NCBI GenBank assembly: GCA_002300355.1
Contig: NSGV01000001.1
Coordinates: 124,001 to 188,000, forward strand
Length of the DNA: 64,000 nt
Source of the DNA: Streptomyces sp. TLI_235
Lineage (GTDB): Bacteria > Actinomycetota > Actinomycetes > Streptomycetales > Streptomycetaceae
Reading direction: 5' to 3'
Made by a program: the position numbers and the translations under genes. The notes beneath the pieces are model-generated. The model ran no database searches, was not told where the DNA came from, and was given only the letters and a program-made list of their open reading frames with translations. This document shows positions 50,123 to 58,700 of the stretch, in pieces (within the stretch, counting starts at the first letter, position 1; the number at the start of each line of letters is the position of its first letter).

Positions 50123-50821
50123 ATGACCGATGTTCAGAGCGGGTTCGAGAAGATCAGGCCTCGGTACTTCCACGAGAGCGAGGGCCTGCAGGACTGGCGG
50201 GTGCTGGGCGAGGGTGTCTGCGCGTACTTCCGCACGGGTCCTTCGCGGCCGGTGCCCGGTTCGTGCAGGAGATCGGCGACCTGGCCGGCCTCTGCGCGGA
50301 CGCGCCCGACGTCGATCTGCGGCCCGAGGGCGTCACCGTGCGGCTGATCACGCTCACCGAGGACTACTACGGGCTGACCGGGCGGCACGTCGAACTGGCC
50401 CGGCAGATCTCGGCGGTGGCCCGCGAGCTGGAGCTGCCGGCCGACCCGTCGGCCGTGCAGACCGTCCAGGTCACCGTCGACGCCCTCACCGGCCCCGCGG
50501 TGGTGGCGTTCTGGCGTGCCCTGCTCGGCTACCGGGAGCGCGCAGGAAGCGCCGAGGACCTGGTCGACCCGCACCGCCGCGGGGCGCCGTTCTACTTCCA
50601 GCAGATGGAGGAGCCACGCCCGCCAGCGCAACCGGGTCCACGTCGACGTCTGGGTGCCCTACGACCTGGCCGAGGCCCGGATCGCCGCGGCGATCGCCGC
50701 CAGGGCCCGCCTGGTCAACGACGAATTCGCTCCCTCCCACTGGGTGCTGTCCGACCCGGAGGGCAACGAGGCCTGCGTCGGCGCGGCCGGCTGGACAGGG
50801 CCGGAGCCCGGCCGGAACTGA
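50123..50821 (+). pseudogene. Pterin-dehydratase-like/VOC fusion protein (two frameshifts)
   Basis: Three frames in a row compose a ~230-residue protein. Residues 1-115 resemble a 4a-hydroxytetrahydrobiopterin dehydratase domain (YFHESEGLQDWRVLGEGVCAYFRTG, FAAGARFVQEIGDLAGLCADAPDVDLRPEGVTVRLIT). The rest is a VOC/glyoxalase-like domain (AVVAFWRALLGYRE, RNRVHVDVWVPYDLAEARIAAAIAA, SHWVLSDPEGNEACV). Frame is lost at ~50242 (one base missing) and regained with another shift at ~50612 (one extra base). Proteins with this fusion occur in actinobacteria; the function is unknown. Confidence 0.8.
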
Positions 50822-50914
50822 GAGCTGCCGCAGACCCCCGTACCTGGCTGCCCCAGGAGGGCGGGGTCCGGTATGGGGTTCCAGGATGCGGCGGTCGACG
50901 GCTGTTCGGGAGGG

Positions 50915-52624
50915 TCAGCCGCGTACGGCGGAGGCGATGATTCCGGGGAGCTTCGCCAGTGCCGGCGCCGTGGTGAATCGGGTGACGCGCTCGACGGTGG
51001 TGCACGCGGTGCGGTTGGTGACGAAGAACGGGGGGCGGGGAGAGAGGGACGGGGAGCCGGTGAGCACACCGCGCGGTGCGGGGGCGAAGGGTGCGCGCAG
51101 GACGGTCTTCTCGATGTCCTCGAGCATGAAGGCGTTGTGGACGAAGCCGATGCCGCTGCCGATGTTCTGCGGGGTGTGCCCCGGATGGGCGCCCCAGGGG
51201 GTGTAGCCGAGCAGGAATCCGACCGCGGACCAGCAGTTGATGCCCAGGGTGCCGTAGCGGAGTTCGGCGACGGCGGCCTCCACCGAGGTGCGGTGCTCCC
51301 CCTCCGTCCGCGGGTGGACGAGGAGGGTCGCGCCGAGAGTGCCGGGGAGGCGGTCATTGGCGAAGTCGACGGCGTGGCGCAGGAACCGGTCGGGGGTGTC
51401 GCCGGGCAGTCGCACCACGCCCAGGGCGCTGGCGAAGACCTCGCCGGTGACCAGCATGTCGTCGTCGCCGGCGATGTCGGGCACCAGGAGGCGGCAGCCG
51501 CCGTCGGCGTGGGCCTCGGCCTGCGGGTGTGCCCTGCGGACGGCGGCGAGCCGCTGCCTGGCGCCCGGGTAGTAGTCGGAGCGCGGCGGCAGCGCGCGCA
51601 GCACCGTGCGGATCTCGTCCAGCAGGCGCCGGGTGCCGTCCCAGGCACGGGGCAGCACGAGGATCTGGCCGGCGACGCAGTTGTGCCCGGAGTTGTTCAT
51701 CTTGCTGGTCACGATGTGCTCGGCCTGGTAGCGGAAGTCCGCGGCGGACCACGGCCCGGGCGTCACGATGTACGGGCTGACGCCGCCGAGTTCGCTGCTG
51801 AACGGCTTGCCGGTCAGCGGGGTGTCGTCGCGGCGCCGCTGCTCGGCCCGCTCGTCGGTGCCCCACACGATGGCGTCGTGGGTGCGCTCGCTGCCGGTGA
51901 CGTGGATGGCGTCGACGCCCGGGTGGGCGGCGAGGTGACTGCCCTCGGCCGCACCGCCGTCGACGAACCGTACCCAGCCCCGTTCGGTGAAGTCGGCGAA
52001 GATCCGCTCGAAGTGCGGGCGCAGGTAGGCATTGACCGGGTTCATCTTCGCGATGACGACCTGGCCCTCGGCGTAGAGCTTGTGCAGGATGTCGAGGGCG
52101 GTGATGGCCGCGACGTTGCCGGCGCCGAGCACCAGGGCGACGCCCGGGTCGGCGGGCCGGCCGCGGTACGGGCTCGCGGCGCGGTCCCGTACCTGCTGGG
52201 CGGTGGTGCCGGCACGCATCCGCACGTGGGCGGTGAACCCGTTGAGCAGGAGCGAGTCCCAGCGGGTGGCGGGGAAGACGTCGACGAGGACGCGGCCGTC
52301 GCGTTCGTGCACGGAGCCCGGTGCGAGCGGTTCCTCGCCGGCGGCGATCCGGCGCAGGACGTGCAGGTAGGCGCTGACGTTCTGGGCGAGCGCCCAGGGG
52401 GCGCCGATCCAGTCCTCTGCCGCCCAGGTGGACTCGGGGCCGTACCCCTTGGCCCGCGCGCCGGCCGCGGCCATGTCCGCGGCGCCGTCGGCGATCCGCG
52501 GCATCATGCGCGTCAGGAGCGCTATCCGTTCGGTGAGCGGGGTTCCCGACCACGAGGGGGCACCTTCGCGGAGGTCGGCAACGGCTCGGTCCAGCAGGTC
52601 GATGTCGGCAACCGGATCGGTCAC
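50915..52624 (-). CDS. Aldehyde dehydrogenase-family protein
   Basis: 569 residues, longer than typical ALDHs (~480-500). The NAD-site region reads VALVLGAGNVAAITALDILHKLYAEGQVVIAKMNPVNAYL; the catalytic pair is Glu278 (SSELGGVSPYIV) and Cys316 (NNSGHNCVAGQILVLP). The N-terminal 110 residues are an added helical domain. It probably oxidises the aldehyde released by the dioxygenase encoded upstream on the same strand. GTG 52624 has an AGGAG site. It lies 50 bases after the MFS gene. Confidence 0.88.
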   Translation of the reverse strand: MTDPVADIDLLDRAVADLREGAPSWSGTPLTERIALLTRMMPRIADGAADMAAAGARAKGYGPESTWAAEDWIGAPWALAQNVSAYLHVLRRIAAGEEPLAPGSVHERDGRVLVDVFPATRWDSLLLNGFTAHVRMRAGTTAQQVRDRAASPYRGRPADPGVALVLGAGNVAAITALDILHKLYAEGQVVIAKMNPVNAYLRPHFERIFADFTERGWVRFVDGGAAEGSHLAAHPGVDAIHVTGSERTHDAIVWGTDERAEQRRRDDTPLTGKPFSSELGGVSPYIVTPGPWSAADFRYQAEHIVTSKMNNSGHNCVAGQILVLPRAWDGTRRLLDEIRTVLRALPPRSDYYPGARQRLAAVRRAHPQAEAHADGGCRLLVPDIAGDDDMLVTGEVFASALGVVRLPGDTPDRFLRHAVDFANDRLPGTLGATLLVHPRTEGEHRTSVEAAVAELRYGTLGINCWSAVGFLLGYTPWGAHPGHTPQNIGSGIGFVHNAFMLEDIEKTVLRAPFAPAPRGVLTGSPSLSPRPPFFVTNRTACTTVERVTRFTTAPALAKLPGIIASAVRG

Positions 52625-52674
52625 GGTCGGCTCCTCGGGAGTGGGGTGGGGGGCAGTCAGGGCCACGGGCCGGC

Positions 52675-53979
52675 TCAGCCGCGCAGGCGCGGGGCGTCCC
52701 GGGCGGGGTCGATCATGGTGAAGGCGGCCAGCGCACCGACCACCAGGAGGGCGCCCGTGAGCAGGGCGGCGTTCTGGTAGCCCGTCACGCCCTGGCTGTC
52801 GACGAGGCGTCCGACGACGGCGGGAGCGACAAGGCCCGCGGTGGTGACGGTGGCGTTCATCCAGCCGAGGGCGCCGCCGCGCCGCGCGGCGGGGGCCAGT
52901 TCTGCGACGGTGGTGACCGCGACGGTGGCGAACGAGCCGCCCAGGCCGAAGCCGATGGCCAGCAGCGCGGTCCTGGCCGCGGTGCCGTCCACCAGCGGCA
53001 GGGCGAGGCAGGCGATCGCGCCCACGAGCAGCAGGCTGCCGCCGACCCAGCCGCGGGCCCGGCGGCCGGAGACACCGCGGCGCATCAGCCGGCCGGTGAA
53101 CCAGGCCTGGCCGAGCAGTGCGACCGCGCCGATCGCCCAGGGCAGGACGATCAGCCGGCCGGCGGCCTCCGGGGAGTGGCCGAGGCCGGTGTGCAGGTAG
53201 GAAGGCAGCCACACGAGCGTCAGTGCGACGCACCAGTAGGTCGTGAAGTAGGCGGCGGTGGCGCCGATCCAGGTGCGGGTGCCGAGGATCCGCCGGTAGC
53301 CGGCCCGCTCGGCAGGGGCGTCCGATGCGGGGGCGGTGTGCTGTTCGTCGTCGGTGCGGTGCCGGCCGTCGGCGCCGAACACGGCCCAGAGCGCGGCCCA
53401 CACCGCTCCGACGGCCGCGACCACCCAGAGCGCCGCCCGCCAGCCGTGCTCGTGGATGACCCAGGTCAGCCCGGGGGCCGCGGTGATGACCCCCAGGGTC
53501 ACTCCGAGGGTGACCAGCGCACCGGGCAGGTTGCGCCGGTGGTCGGGGAACCAGGCCAGCGCTGCCTTCTGGGCGACGGGGAAGGCGGGCCCCTCCGCGG
53601 CGCCCAGCAGGACGCGCGAGCCGATCAGAACGGCCAGGCCGCCGCCGACGGCGGCCGGCACCTGGGCGACCGACCAGAGCACGGCCATGCCCAGCAGCAG
53701 CCACTTCGGCCGCACGCGATCGGCGAGCAGCCCCACCACGACCGCAGCGACGGAGAACAGGAGGAAGAAGGCGCTGTTGGCGAGCCCGAAGTCGGTCGCG
53801 GACAGGCCCATGTCCGCGCGGATCTCGTCGGCCGCCAGGCCGAGGACGGACTTGTCCGCGAAGTTGACCATCATGAAGACCACCAGCAGGCCGGTGACCG
53901 TCCAGGCGCGGCCGGTGGTTCGGCGGTCTTCCGGAGGGACCTGGGCGAGCGCTCTCGCGGGGGTGTCGGCGGCGGTCAA
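52675..53979 (-). CDS. MFS transporter
   Basis: 434 residues, 12 membrane helices, with the loop 2-3 signature region GLLADRVRPKWLL and the ACS (anion:cation symporter)-like start FMMVNFADKSVLGLAADEIRADMGLSATDFGLANSAFFL. Members carry organic acids and sulfonates. In this operon it likely imports the dioxygenase substrate. TTG 53979 with GGAGG is chosen; the frame opens further upstream without a better start. Confidence 0.9.
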   Translation of the reverse strand: MTAADTPARALAQVPPEDRRTTGRAWTVTGLLVVFMMVNFADKSVLGLAADEIRADMGLSATDFGLANSAFFLLFSVAAVVVGLLADRVRPKWLLLGMAVLWSVAQVPAAVGGGLAVLIGSRVLLGAAEGPAFPVAQKAALAWFPDHRRNLPGALVTLGVTLGVITAAPGLTWVIHEHGWRAALWVVAAVGAVWAALWAVFGADGRHRTDDEQHTAPASDAPAERAGYRRILGTRTWIGATAAYFTTYWCVALTLVWLPSYLHTGLGHSPEAAGRLIVLPWAIGAVALLGQAWFTGRLMRRGVSGRRARGWVGGSLLLVGAIACLALPLVDGTAARTALLAIGFGLGGSFATVAVTTVAELAPAARRGGALGWMNATVTTAGLVAPAVVGRLVDSQGVTGYQNAALLTGALLVVGALAAFTMIDPARDAPRLRG

Positions 53980-54104
53980 GGGTTCCTCCGGAGTGTGCTG
54001 GCGGGGCGGAGTACAAGGTGGTGGGCGGGCGCCGGCACCGCCGGTCCACCCGTCACGGCGGACCGGCGGTGGCAGACCGGGCGGGACTGCGACGTGTGCC
54101 GGGC

Positions 54105-55024
54105 TCAGGAGAGCGGGACGCCGGCGATCGCGATCCGCTCCATGACGCGGCGCTGGGGTAGTAGTCGTTGATCGCGTAGTGCTGGACGGCGATGTTGTCC
54201 CAGATCGCAACGGAGTCCGGCTGCCAGCGGAAGCGCACCTGGAACTCCGGGATGCGGGCCTGCAGGACGAGTTCGTCGAGCAGGTCACGGCTCTCGGCGT
54301 CGGAGAGGCCGACGATCCGGGTGGTGAACGGCTCGTTGACGTACAGCAGCTTCCGCCCGGTCCGCGGGTGGCGAACGACGACCGGGTGCTCCACGGCCGG
54401 CAGTCTCTCCCGCAGGCGGGCGATCTGCTCCTCGGTCATCATCGCGCCCCAGCTGGGCACCCAGTCGTGCACCGCGGTGAGGCCCTCGATCCGACCCTTC
54501 GTCTCCTCGGAGAGGTTGTCGTACGCGGCTCCCATGTCGGCCCACATGGTGTCGCCGCCGGCGGCCGGAATCTCGACCGCGCGCAGCACGGACCCGAGGG
54601 CGGGCGCGGCCATGAAGGAGTGGTCGCTGTGCCAGATGTTCTCGGTGCCGACGGCGGTGGCGTCCTTGGCCAGCCGGGAGACGCCGACGGTGTCGCCCTG
54701 GGCGAAGAAGGGGTTGGCCTCCGGCTCGCCCCAGACGGCGGCGAGGGCGAGGTGGTGTTCCGGGCCGAAGGTGTGCTGGTCTCGGAAGAAGACCACCTTC
54801 CACTCCAGCAGGGCCTGGCGCAGTTCTTCGGCGAGGTCGTCGCCGATCGGGCGGGAGAGGTCGACGCCGGTGATCTCGGCACCGATGTGGGGCGTGAGCG
54901 GGGCAAGGCCCAGGAGCCGGTACTCGGCGCGGGGGGCGCCGGGCGCGGTGCGCTCCAGGACGCGCCGGCCGTAGTGCATGAGGGGCTTGTCGAGGGCGGG
55001 GCGGGGAACGGCGGCAGTGGACAT
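54105..55024 (-). pseudogene. TauD/TfdA-family Fe(II)/2-oxoglutarate dioxygenase (late frameshift)
   Basis: The first 290 residues are a complete TauD-type core: ITGVDLSRPI, VVFFRDQ, iron ligands His132/Asp134 (NIWHSDHSF) and distal His282 (DNIAVQHYAINDYYP). The usual RRVMERIAIAG motif with the 2-oxoglutarate-binding Arg follows in the next frame, ending at a TGA at 54105-54107. One C is missing from the run at 54155-54158; adding it restores the normal end. These enzymes cleave substrates such as taurine or aryloxyacids, giving an aldehyde. An upstream GCGGAGGT site supports ATG 55024. Confidence 0.88.
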
Positions 55025-55054
55025 GCGGGACCTCCGCGGCGACGATCAGGAATT

Positions 55055-55071
55055 CGTTACCGGAAGTATCG
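55055..55071. promoter_or_regulatory. Candidate TetR operator before the dioxygenase operon
   Basis: CGTTAC-CGGAA-GTATCG is an imperfect dyad, and TCGTTACCGG/TCGTTATCGG also occurs as a direct repeat 16 bases apart. It lies between the TetR stop and the dioxygenase start, in an AT-richer spot. Confidence 0.55.
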
Positions 55072-55141
55072 TTATCGGGGCATGCCTCGGCAAGGGTCTG
55101 CGTCGACCGATTTCACCGCCCCCGCCGGCCCGGGCCGCGAC

Positions 55142-55744
55142 TCAGTGCTGCACCCCCACGGCGCGGGCGACCAGCTCGACCACCGCCTCCACCAGGTGCC
55201 GGTCCGGCAGCTCCAGCTCCCCGACCAGGCGGAACACCATCGGCGCGGCGACCATGGTCGCCACCGACCGGACATCGGTGTCGGGCCGCACGTCACCACG
55301 TTCGATCCCGCGCTCCAGGATGCGCCGGGTCTCCCCCATGACGCGCGAGGAGTACGCGCCGTACGCGCCCCGGTCGGCGTCCGCCTCCGCCGACGCGCCG
55401 ATGACACCCGCCAGCAAGCGGTCGACACCCGGCTGGCAGTAGGACTCCATGCGCGCGGTGAGCAGCTCGCGCAGTTCCGCGCGGAAGTCCCCCCGGTCGG
55501 GAATGGACAGCTCCCCGATCCGGGCCTCGGCGGCGGCGATGATCAACTCCTGCTTGGCCGCCCAGCGCCGGTAGATGGCCGGCTTGCTCACCCCCGCCCG
55601 CTCGGCAACGGCGTCCATCGTGACGGCGCTCATCCCCCGCTCGGCGACCAGCGCGACCACGGCGTCCAGCGCCGCACCGGTGACCCGCTCCTCCCTGGGA
55701 CGCCCCGGACCCCGCACCGCACTCCGACCCTGCTTGTCTGCCAT
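55142..55744 (-). CDS. TetR-family transcriptional regulator
   Basis: 200 residues: an N-terminal GRPREERVTGAALDAVVALVAERGMSAVTMDAVAERAGVSKPAIYRRWAAKQELI helix-turn-helix, and a C-terminal TetR_C domain (LLAGVIGAS, RRILERGIERGDVRPDTDV, APMVFRLVGE). It is upstream of, and in the same orientation as, the dioxygenase/MFS/ALDH genes, which it probably represses through the dyad at 55055-55071. Confidence 0.93.
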   Translation of the reverse strand: MADKQGRSAVRGPGRPREERVTGAALDAVVALVAERGMSAVTMDAVAERAGVSKPAIYRRWAAKQELIIAAAEARIGELSIPDRGDFRAELRELLTARMESYCQPGVDRLLAGVIGASAEADADRGAYGAYSSRVMGETRRILERGIERGDVRPDTDVRSVATMVAAPMVFRLVGELELPDRHLVEAVVELVARAVGVQH

Positions 55745-56187
55745 ACCCCGACCCTATGAGCCGCACCGACCATCGATCCAGGCAGGGCATCCCTGCCTCA
55801 GCCGCCCGGGGAACCGCTCGTACTGCTGCGGAAGCGCCGTGGTCCCGACGCGCCGGGTCCTCCGGGGAGCCGGCCGGCGGCGAGGCTGCAAAAAATGTCG
55901 TCGGCCCGGCCGACGATGCCGTCGTCGACCGCGTGGCAATTGCAGCGGCCCACGCATCGGCGATCGTGAATTCAGGCTACGCGGCGCGCAGAGGTGAGGG
56001 TCACGGTGCCCGCCGTTCCCGGTCGCGTGTCCCGGGCCGCCCAGAACGCCTTTCGCAGAGGACGTGAGCCGGAACGGATAGCGGAATTCTGGACGCCCTG
56101 GATGCTCTCGGGCGCCCCCGGTCACACACATGGGCATGATTCGTCGAAGTGTGCGAGAACAACGGCAGTTTGCGGCCCTCAACGACC
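55745..56187. other. Gap with an orphan minus-strand terminator
   Basis: No protein gene could be supported. The notable structure is the hairpin plus T-run at 55890-55916, which would end a minus-strand transcript originating to the right (the cold-shock gene or an unseen small RNA). Confidence 0.45.
55890..55916 (-). terminator. Intrinsic terminator on the minus strand
   Basis: TCGTCGGCC and GGCCGACGA (nine-base perfect arms, 55898-55916) are followed on the minus strand by CATTTTTTGC. A stem plus six T residues is a textbook intrinsic terminator, rare in this GC-rich DNA. It is 340 bases past the cold-shock gene stop. Confidence 0.7.
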
Positions 56188-56220
56188 AGGGCCCGTGCCG
56201 CTGTGTGCGGCACGGGCCCT
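56188..56220. terminator. Perfect 14-bp hairpin after the cold-shock gene
   Basis: AGGGCCCGTGCCGC and its exact complement flank TGTGT, 36 bases past the cspA stop. T residues follow only on the plus strand, so it may stop transcription in both directions. Confidence 0.75.
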
Positions 56221-56255
56221 TTCCGTTACGCGGCGACGGCCGCGCGGCGGAGGTG

Positions 56256-56459
56256 TCAGAGGGGGCGAATGTTCTCCGCCTGCAGGCCCTTCTGGCCCTG
56301 CGTGACGTCGAACTCGACCTTCTGGCCCTCAAGCAGCTCACGGAAGCCCTGGGCGTTGATGTTCGAGAAGTGGGCGAACACGTCCGGGCCGCCCTCCTCC
56401 TGCGCGATGAAACCGAAGCCCTTTTCCCCGTTGAACCACTTAACGGTGCCAAAAGCCAT
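56256..56459 (-). CDS. cspA: Cold-shock domain protein
   Basis: 67 residues, one cold-shock domain: start [18 protein letters not shown] with RNP1 (KGFGFI, 13-18) and RNP2 (VFAHF, 27-31), end ENIRPL. It binds single-stranded RNA/DNA and acts as an RNA chaperone. A strong GAAGGAGA site precedes the ATG. The upstream leader contains two hairpins (56485-56503 and 56552-56576), as is common for cold-shock mRNAs. Monocistronic. Confidence 0.97.
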   Translation of the reverse strand: MAFGTVKWFNGEKGFGFIAQEEGGPDVFAHFSNINAQGFRELLEGQKVEFDVTQGQKGLQAENIRPL

Positions 56460-57167
56460 AAAAATTCTCCTTCAGAGGCGCTGTAGCCCACACTTTGCGG
56501 GCTTGCTGTCGCCGTACTGATGACCCACCGGAAGAACCGGGAAACAAAATACGCCTGCGGCAAGAACCAGCAGGCGCACACAGAGTTCATGGGAACCAAA
56601 ACCGCAACTACTACGACCGTAGCAGGGTTCGGACCGGAACGGGAATTTTTCGCAGGATTATTTTTCGTGGCGCGGCGGCGGATCCCGCTCGGCGGCGGAT
56701 CGATCGGAGCCACTTGGTGGAACGGGCGGAACGGCATCGACGACCGCGGGCGGCCACGCAGAGTGGGCGCAAGTCCCCGGCCCCGCAAGTCCCGGCCGAC
56801 GTGGAAACGCACACCGGACTTCCTTTCGAACAGCACGCCGGCAGGACCTGGTGAACCGGACGGGAGCGTCACCCGCCCGCAGGCCACACCTCGGGTGACG
56901 CCCGCCCACCGATGCCCGGCGCACTCGAGCGGCCCGGCCGGTCGTTGCACCGCCGTCCGCGGAGCCAACCGGGCAGCTCCGGACGGACCATCACACTCGG
57001 TGCGGCCCCTGGTTCCTCACGCAGTGCAGCCGCGGACTCTCGCCGGTCCTGCGCCGGCGGGCCGACTGCTGTGGGGGGCGCTGCGAGGCAGGCGCAGATG
57101 ACAGGCCGGGCGGCCAGGCGCATGGTGGACCCAGGGGTACCGTACGCCGCCACGGGAGGTGCCCACG
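56460..57167. other. Cold-shock gene leader/promoter region and gap
   Basis: The left part is the 5' leader of cspA (minus strand). It contains AGCCC/GGGCT (56485-56503) and a seven-base stem CGCCTGC/GCAGGCG (56552-56576), then AT-rich DNA around 56640-56670 suited to a promoter. From ~56700 to 57150 no gene was recognised. Confidence 0.5.
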
Positions 57168-58679
57168 ATGAAGCCTGCACCGGGGAGCGAGCCCCTCCCG
57201 CCGCGCGGGGTGATCCTGAGCCAGGTCAGCCCGGCGCTCAAACCGGGCTCCGTCGAGCAGCGCAGCCGGGTGGTGCCGATCGACGACGAGAACCGCAGCC
57301 CGGTGCTGGTCGAGGTGGACCTCACCCGGGACCCGGACACCGAGCAGACCCGAACCGCCTTCCTCGGCCTGTACGAGCGGGTCTTCCCCCGCGGGCCGCA
57401 GCCGATCCGGGTCGCCGCGAGCTATCTGCGCTGCCTGCTCAGCCCCGACGAGATCCAGCTGCTGCTGCAGCAGGACCAGGAGTCCTCCGGCCGGCCGACC
57501 GTGTTCCGGGTATGGCCGGACTACACGATGGACGCGCACATCGACCGCTCGGTCTCCACCATCAAGGCCGACGCCGTCGCCCGCTGCTACGCCTCCTCCG
57601 GCCTGGGCATCGTCTGGGCGGTCATGGACAGCGGCATCGACGAGCACCACCCGCACTTCGCCGAGGACACCCTGCAGGGCCAAGTCTCCGACCTCCACCG
57701 GGACTTCACCGGCCTGGTGCCCGACGGCCCGGCCGACCCGGCGGAGCAGCCGCTCACCGACCCCGCCGGCCACGGCACCCATGTGGCCGGGATCATCGCG
57801 GGCGGCCTGCCGCCGGACAGCACCCCGCTGATCACCCGCTTACAGCTGATCGGCGGCTTACCCGTCCGGAAGTCCCGCGAGCTCGCCGAGGGCCGTTCAC
57901 TACGCGGTATCGCCCCCCGGGCCCAGCTGGTCAGCCTCAAGGTGCTGGCCCAGCGCGGCGATTCACTGGTCACTTCGTCCAGCGCGGTGATCGAGGCGCT
58001 GTACTACCTGCGGGAGAAGGTGAACACCGGCGGTCGCCTGCTGGTGGTACACGGCGTCAACCTCAGCCTCGGCTGTCCCTGGGACGCCGCCGAGTACGCC
58101 TGCGGCCAGAGCCCGGTCTGCCGGGAGGTCAATCTGCTGGCGGCCAGCGGCGTGGTGGTCGTGGTGAGCGCGGGCAACGGCGGCTTCGGCACCCGGGTGC
58201 CGGGCGAGGGCGGCACCGACACCCGGGGGGTGCTGGCCTCCATCACCGACCCGGGCAACGCGGACGGCGCGATCACCGTCGGCTCCACACACCGGGATCG
58301 CCCGCACGAGTACGGCGTCACCTACAACTCCTCCAAGGGGCCGACCCTGGACGGCAGGTTGAAGCCGGACCTGCTGGCCCCCGGCGAGCGGATCACCTCC
58401 TGTGCCACCGGCGGCCTGCGCGGCGACCTGGCCGCCCTGCTCCCGGCGGGCGCCGACCCGGCGGCCGTGCCGGTCTACACCGAGCAGAGCGGCACCTCGA
58501 TGGCCGCCCCGCACGTCTCCGGTGCCGTCGCCGCCTTCCTCTCCGTCCGGCCCGAGTTCATCGGCCGCCCGCGCGAGATCAAGGAGTTGTTCTGCGCCAA
58601 CGCGACCTCGCTCGGCCGCGACCGCTACCTGGAGGGTCACGGCCTGCTCGACCTGATGCGCGTGATGTCCAACATCTAG
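57168..58679 (+). CDS. Cytosolic S8 (subtilisin-like) peptidase with TTA codons
   Basis: 503 residues. An N-terminal ~130-residue domain of unknown fold, then a full subtilase triad: Asp154 (VWAVMDSGID), His202 (GHGTHVAGIIAGG) and Ser444 (SGTSMAAPHVSGAVAAF), with VVSAGNGG for the oxyanion hole. There is no signal peptide or pro-domain of the exported type, so it works inside the cell. Two TTA codons (57840-57842 and 57858-57860) make its translation likely to depend on bldA tRNA. It pairs with a serine hydrolase 21 bases downstream. ATG 57168 follows GGGAGG. Confidence 0.92.
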   Translation: MKPAPGSEPLPPRGVILSQVSPALKPGSVEQRSRVVPIDDENRSPVLVEVDLTRDPDTEQTRTAFLGLYERVFPRGPQPIRVAASYLRCLLSPDEIQLLLQQDQESSGRPTVFRVWPDYTMDAHIDRSVSTIKADAVARCYASSGLGIVWAVMDSGIDEHHPHFAEDTLQGQVSDLHRDFTGLVPDGPADPAEQPLTDPAGHGTHVAGIIAGGLPPDSTPLITRLQLIGGLPVRKSRELAEGRSLRGIAPRAQLVSLKVLAQRGDSLVTSSSAVIEALYYLREKVNTGGRLLVVHGVNLSLGCPWDAAEYACGQSPVCREVNLLAASGVVVVVSAGNGGFGTRVPGEGGTDTRGVLASITDPGNADGAITVGSTHRDRPHEYGVTYNSSKGPTLDGRLKPDLLAPGERITSCATGGLRGDLAALLPAGADPAAVPVYTEQSGTSMAAPHVSGAVAAFLSVRPEFIGRPREIKELFCANATSLGRDRYLEGHGLLDLMRVMSNI

Positions 58680-58700
58680 ACCGGAGGAGATGACTCCACC

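Noticed and set aside
55754..56968. 404-codon minus-strand frame across the cold-shock region
   Set aside because: It overlaps the cold-shock gene in another frame and contains no recognisable domain.
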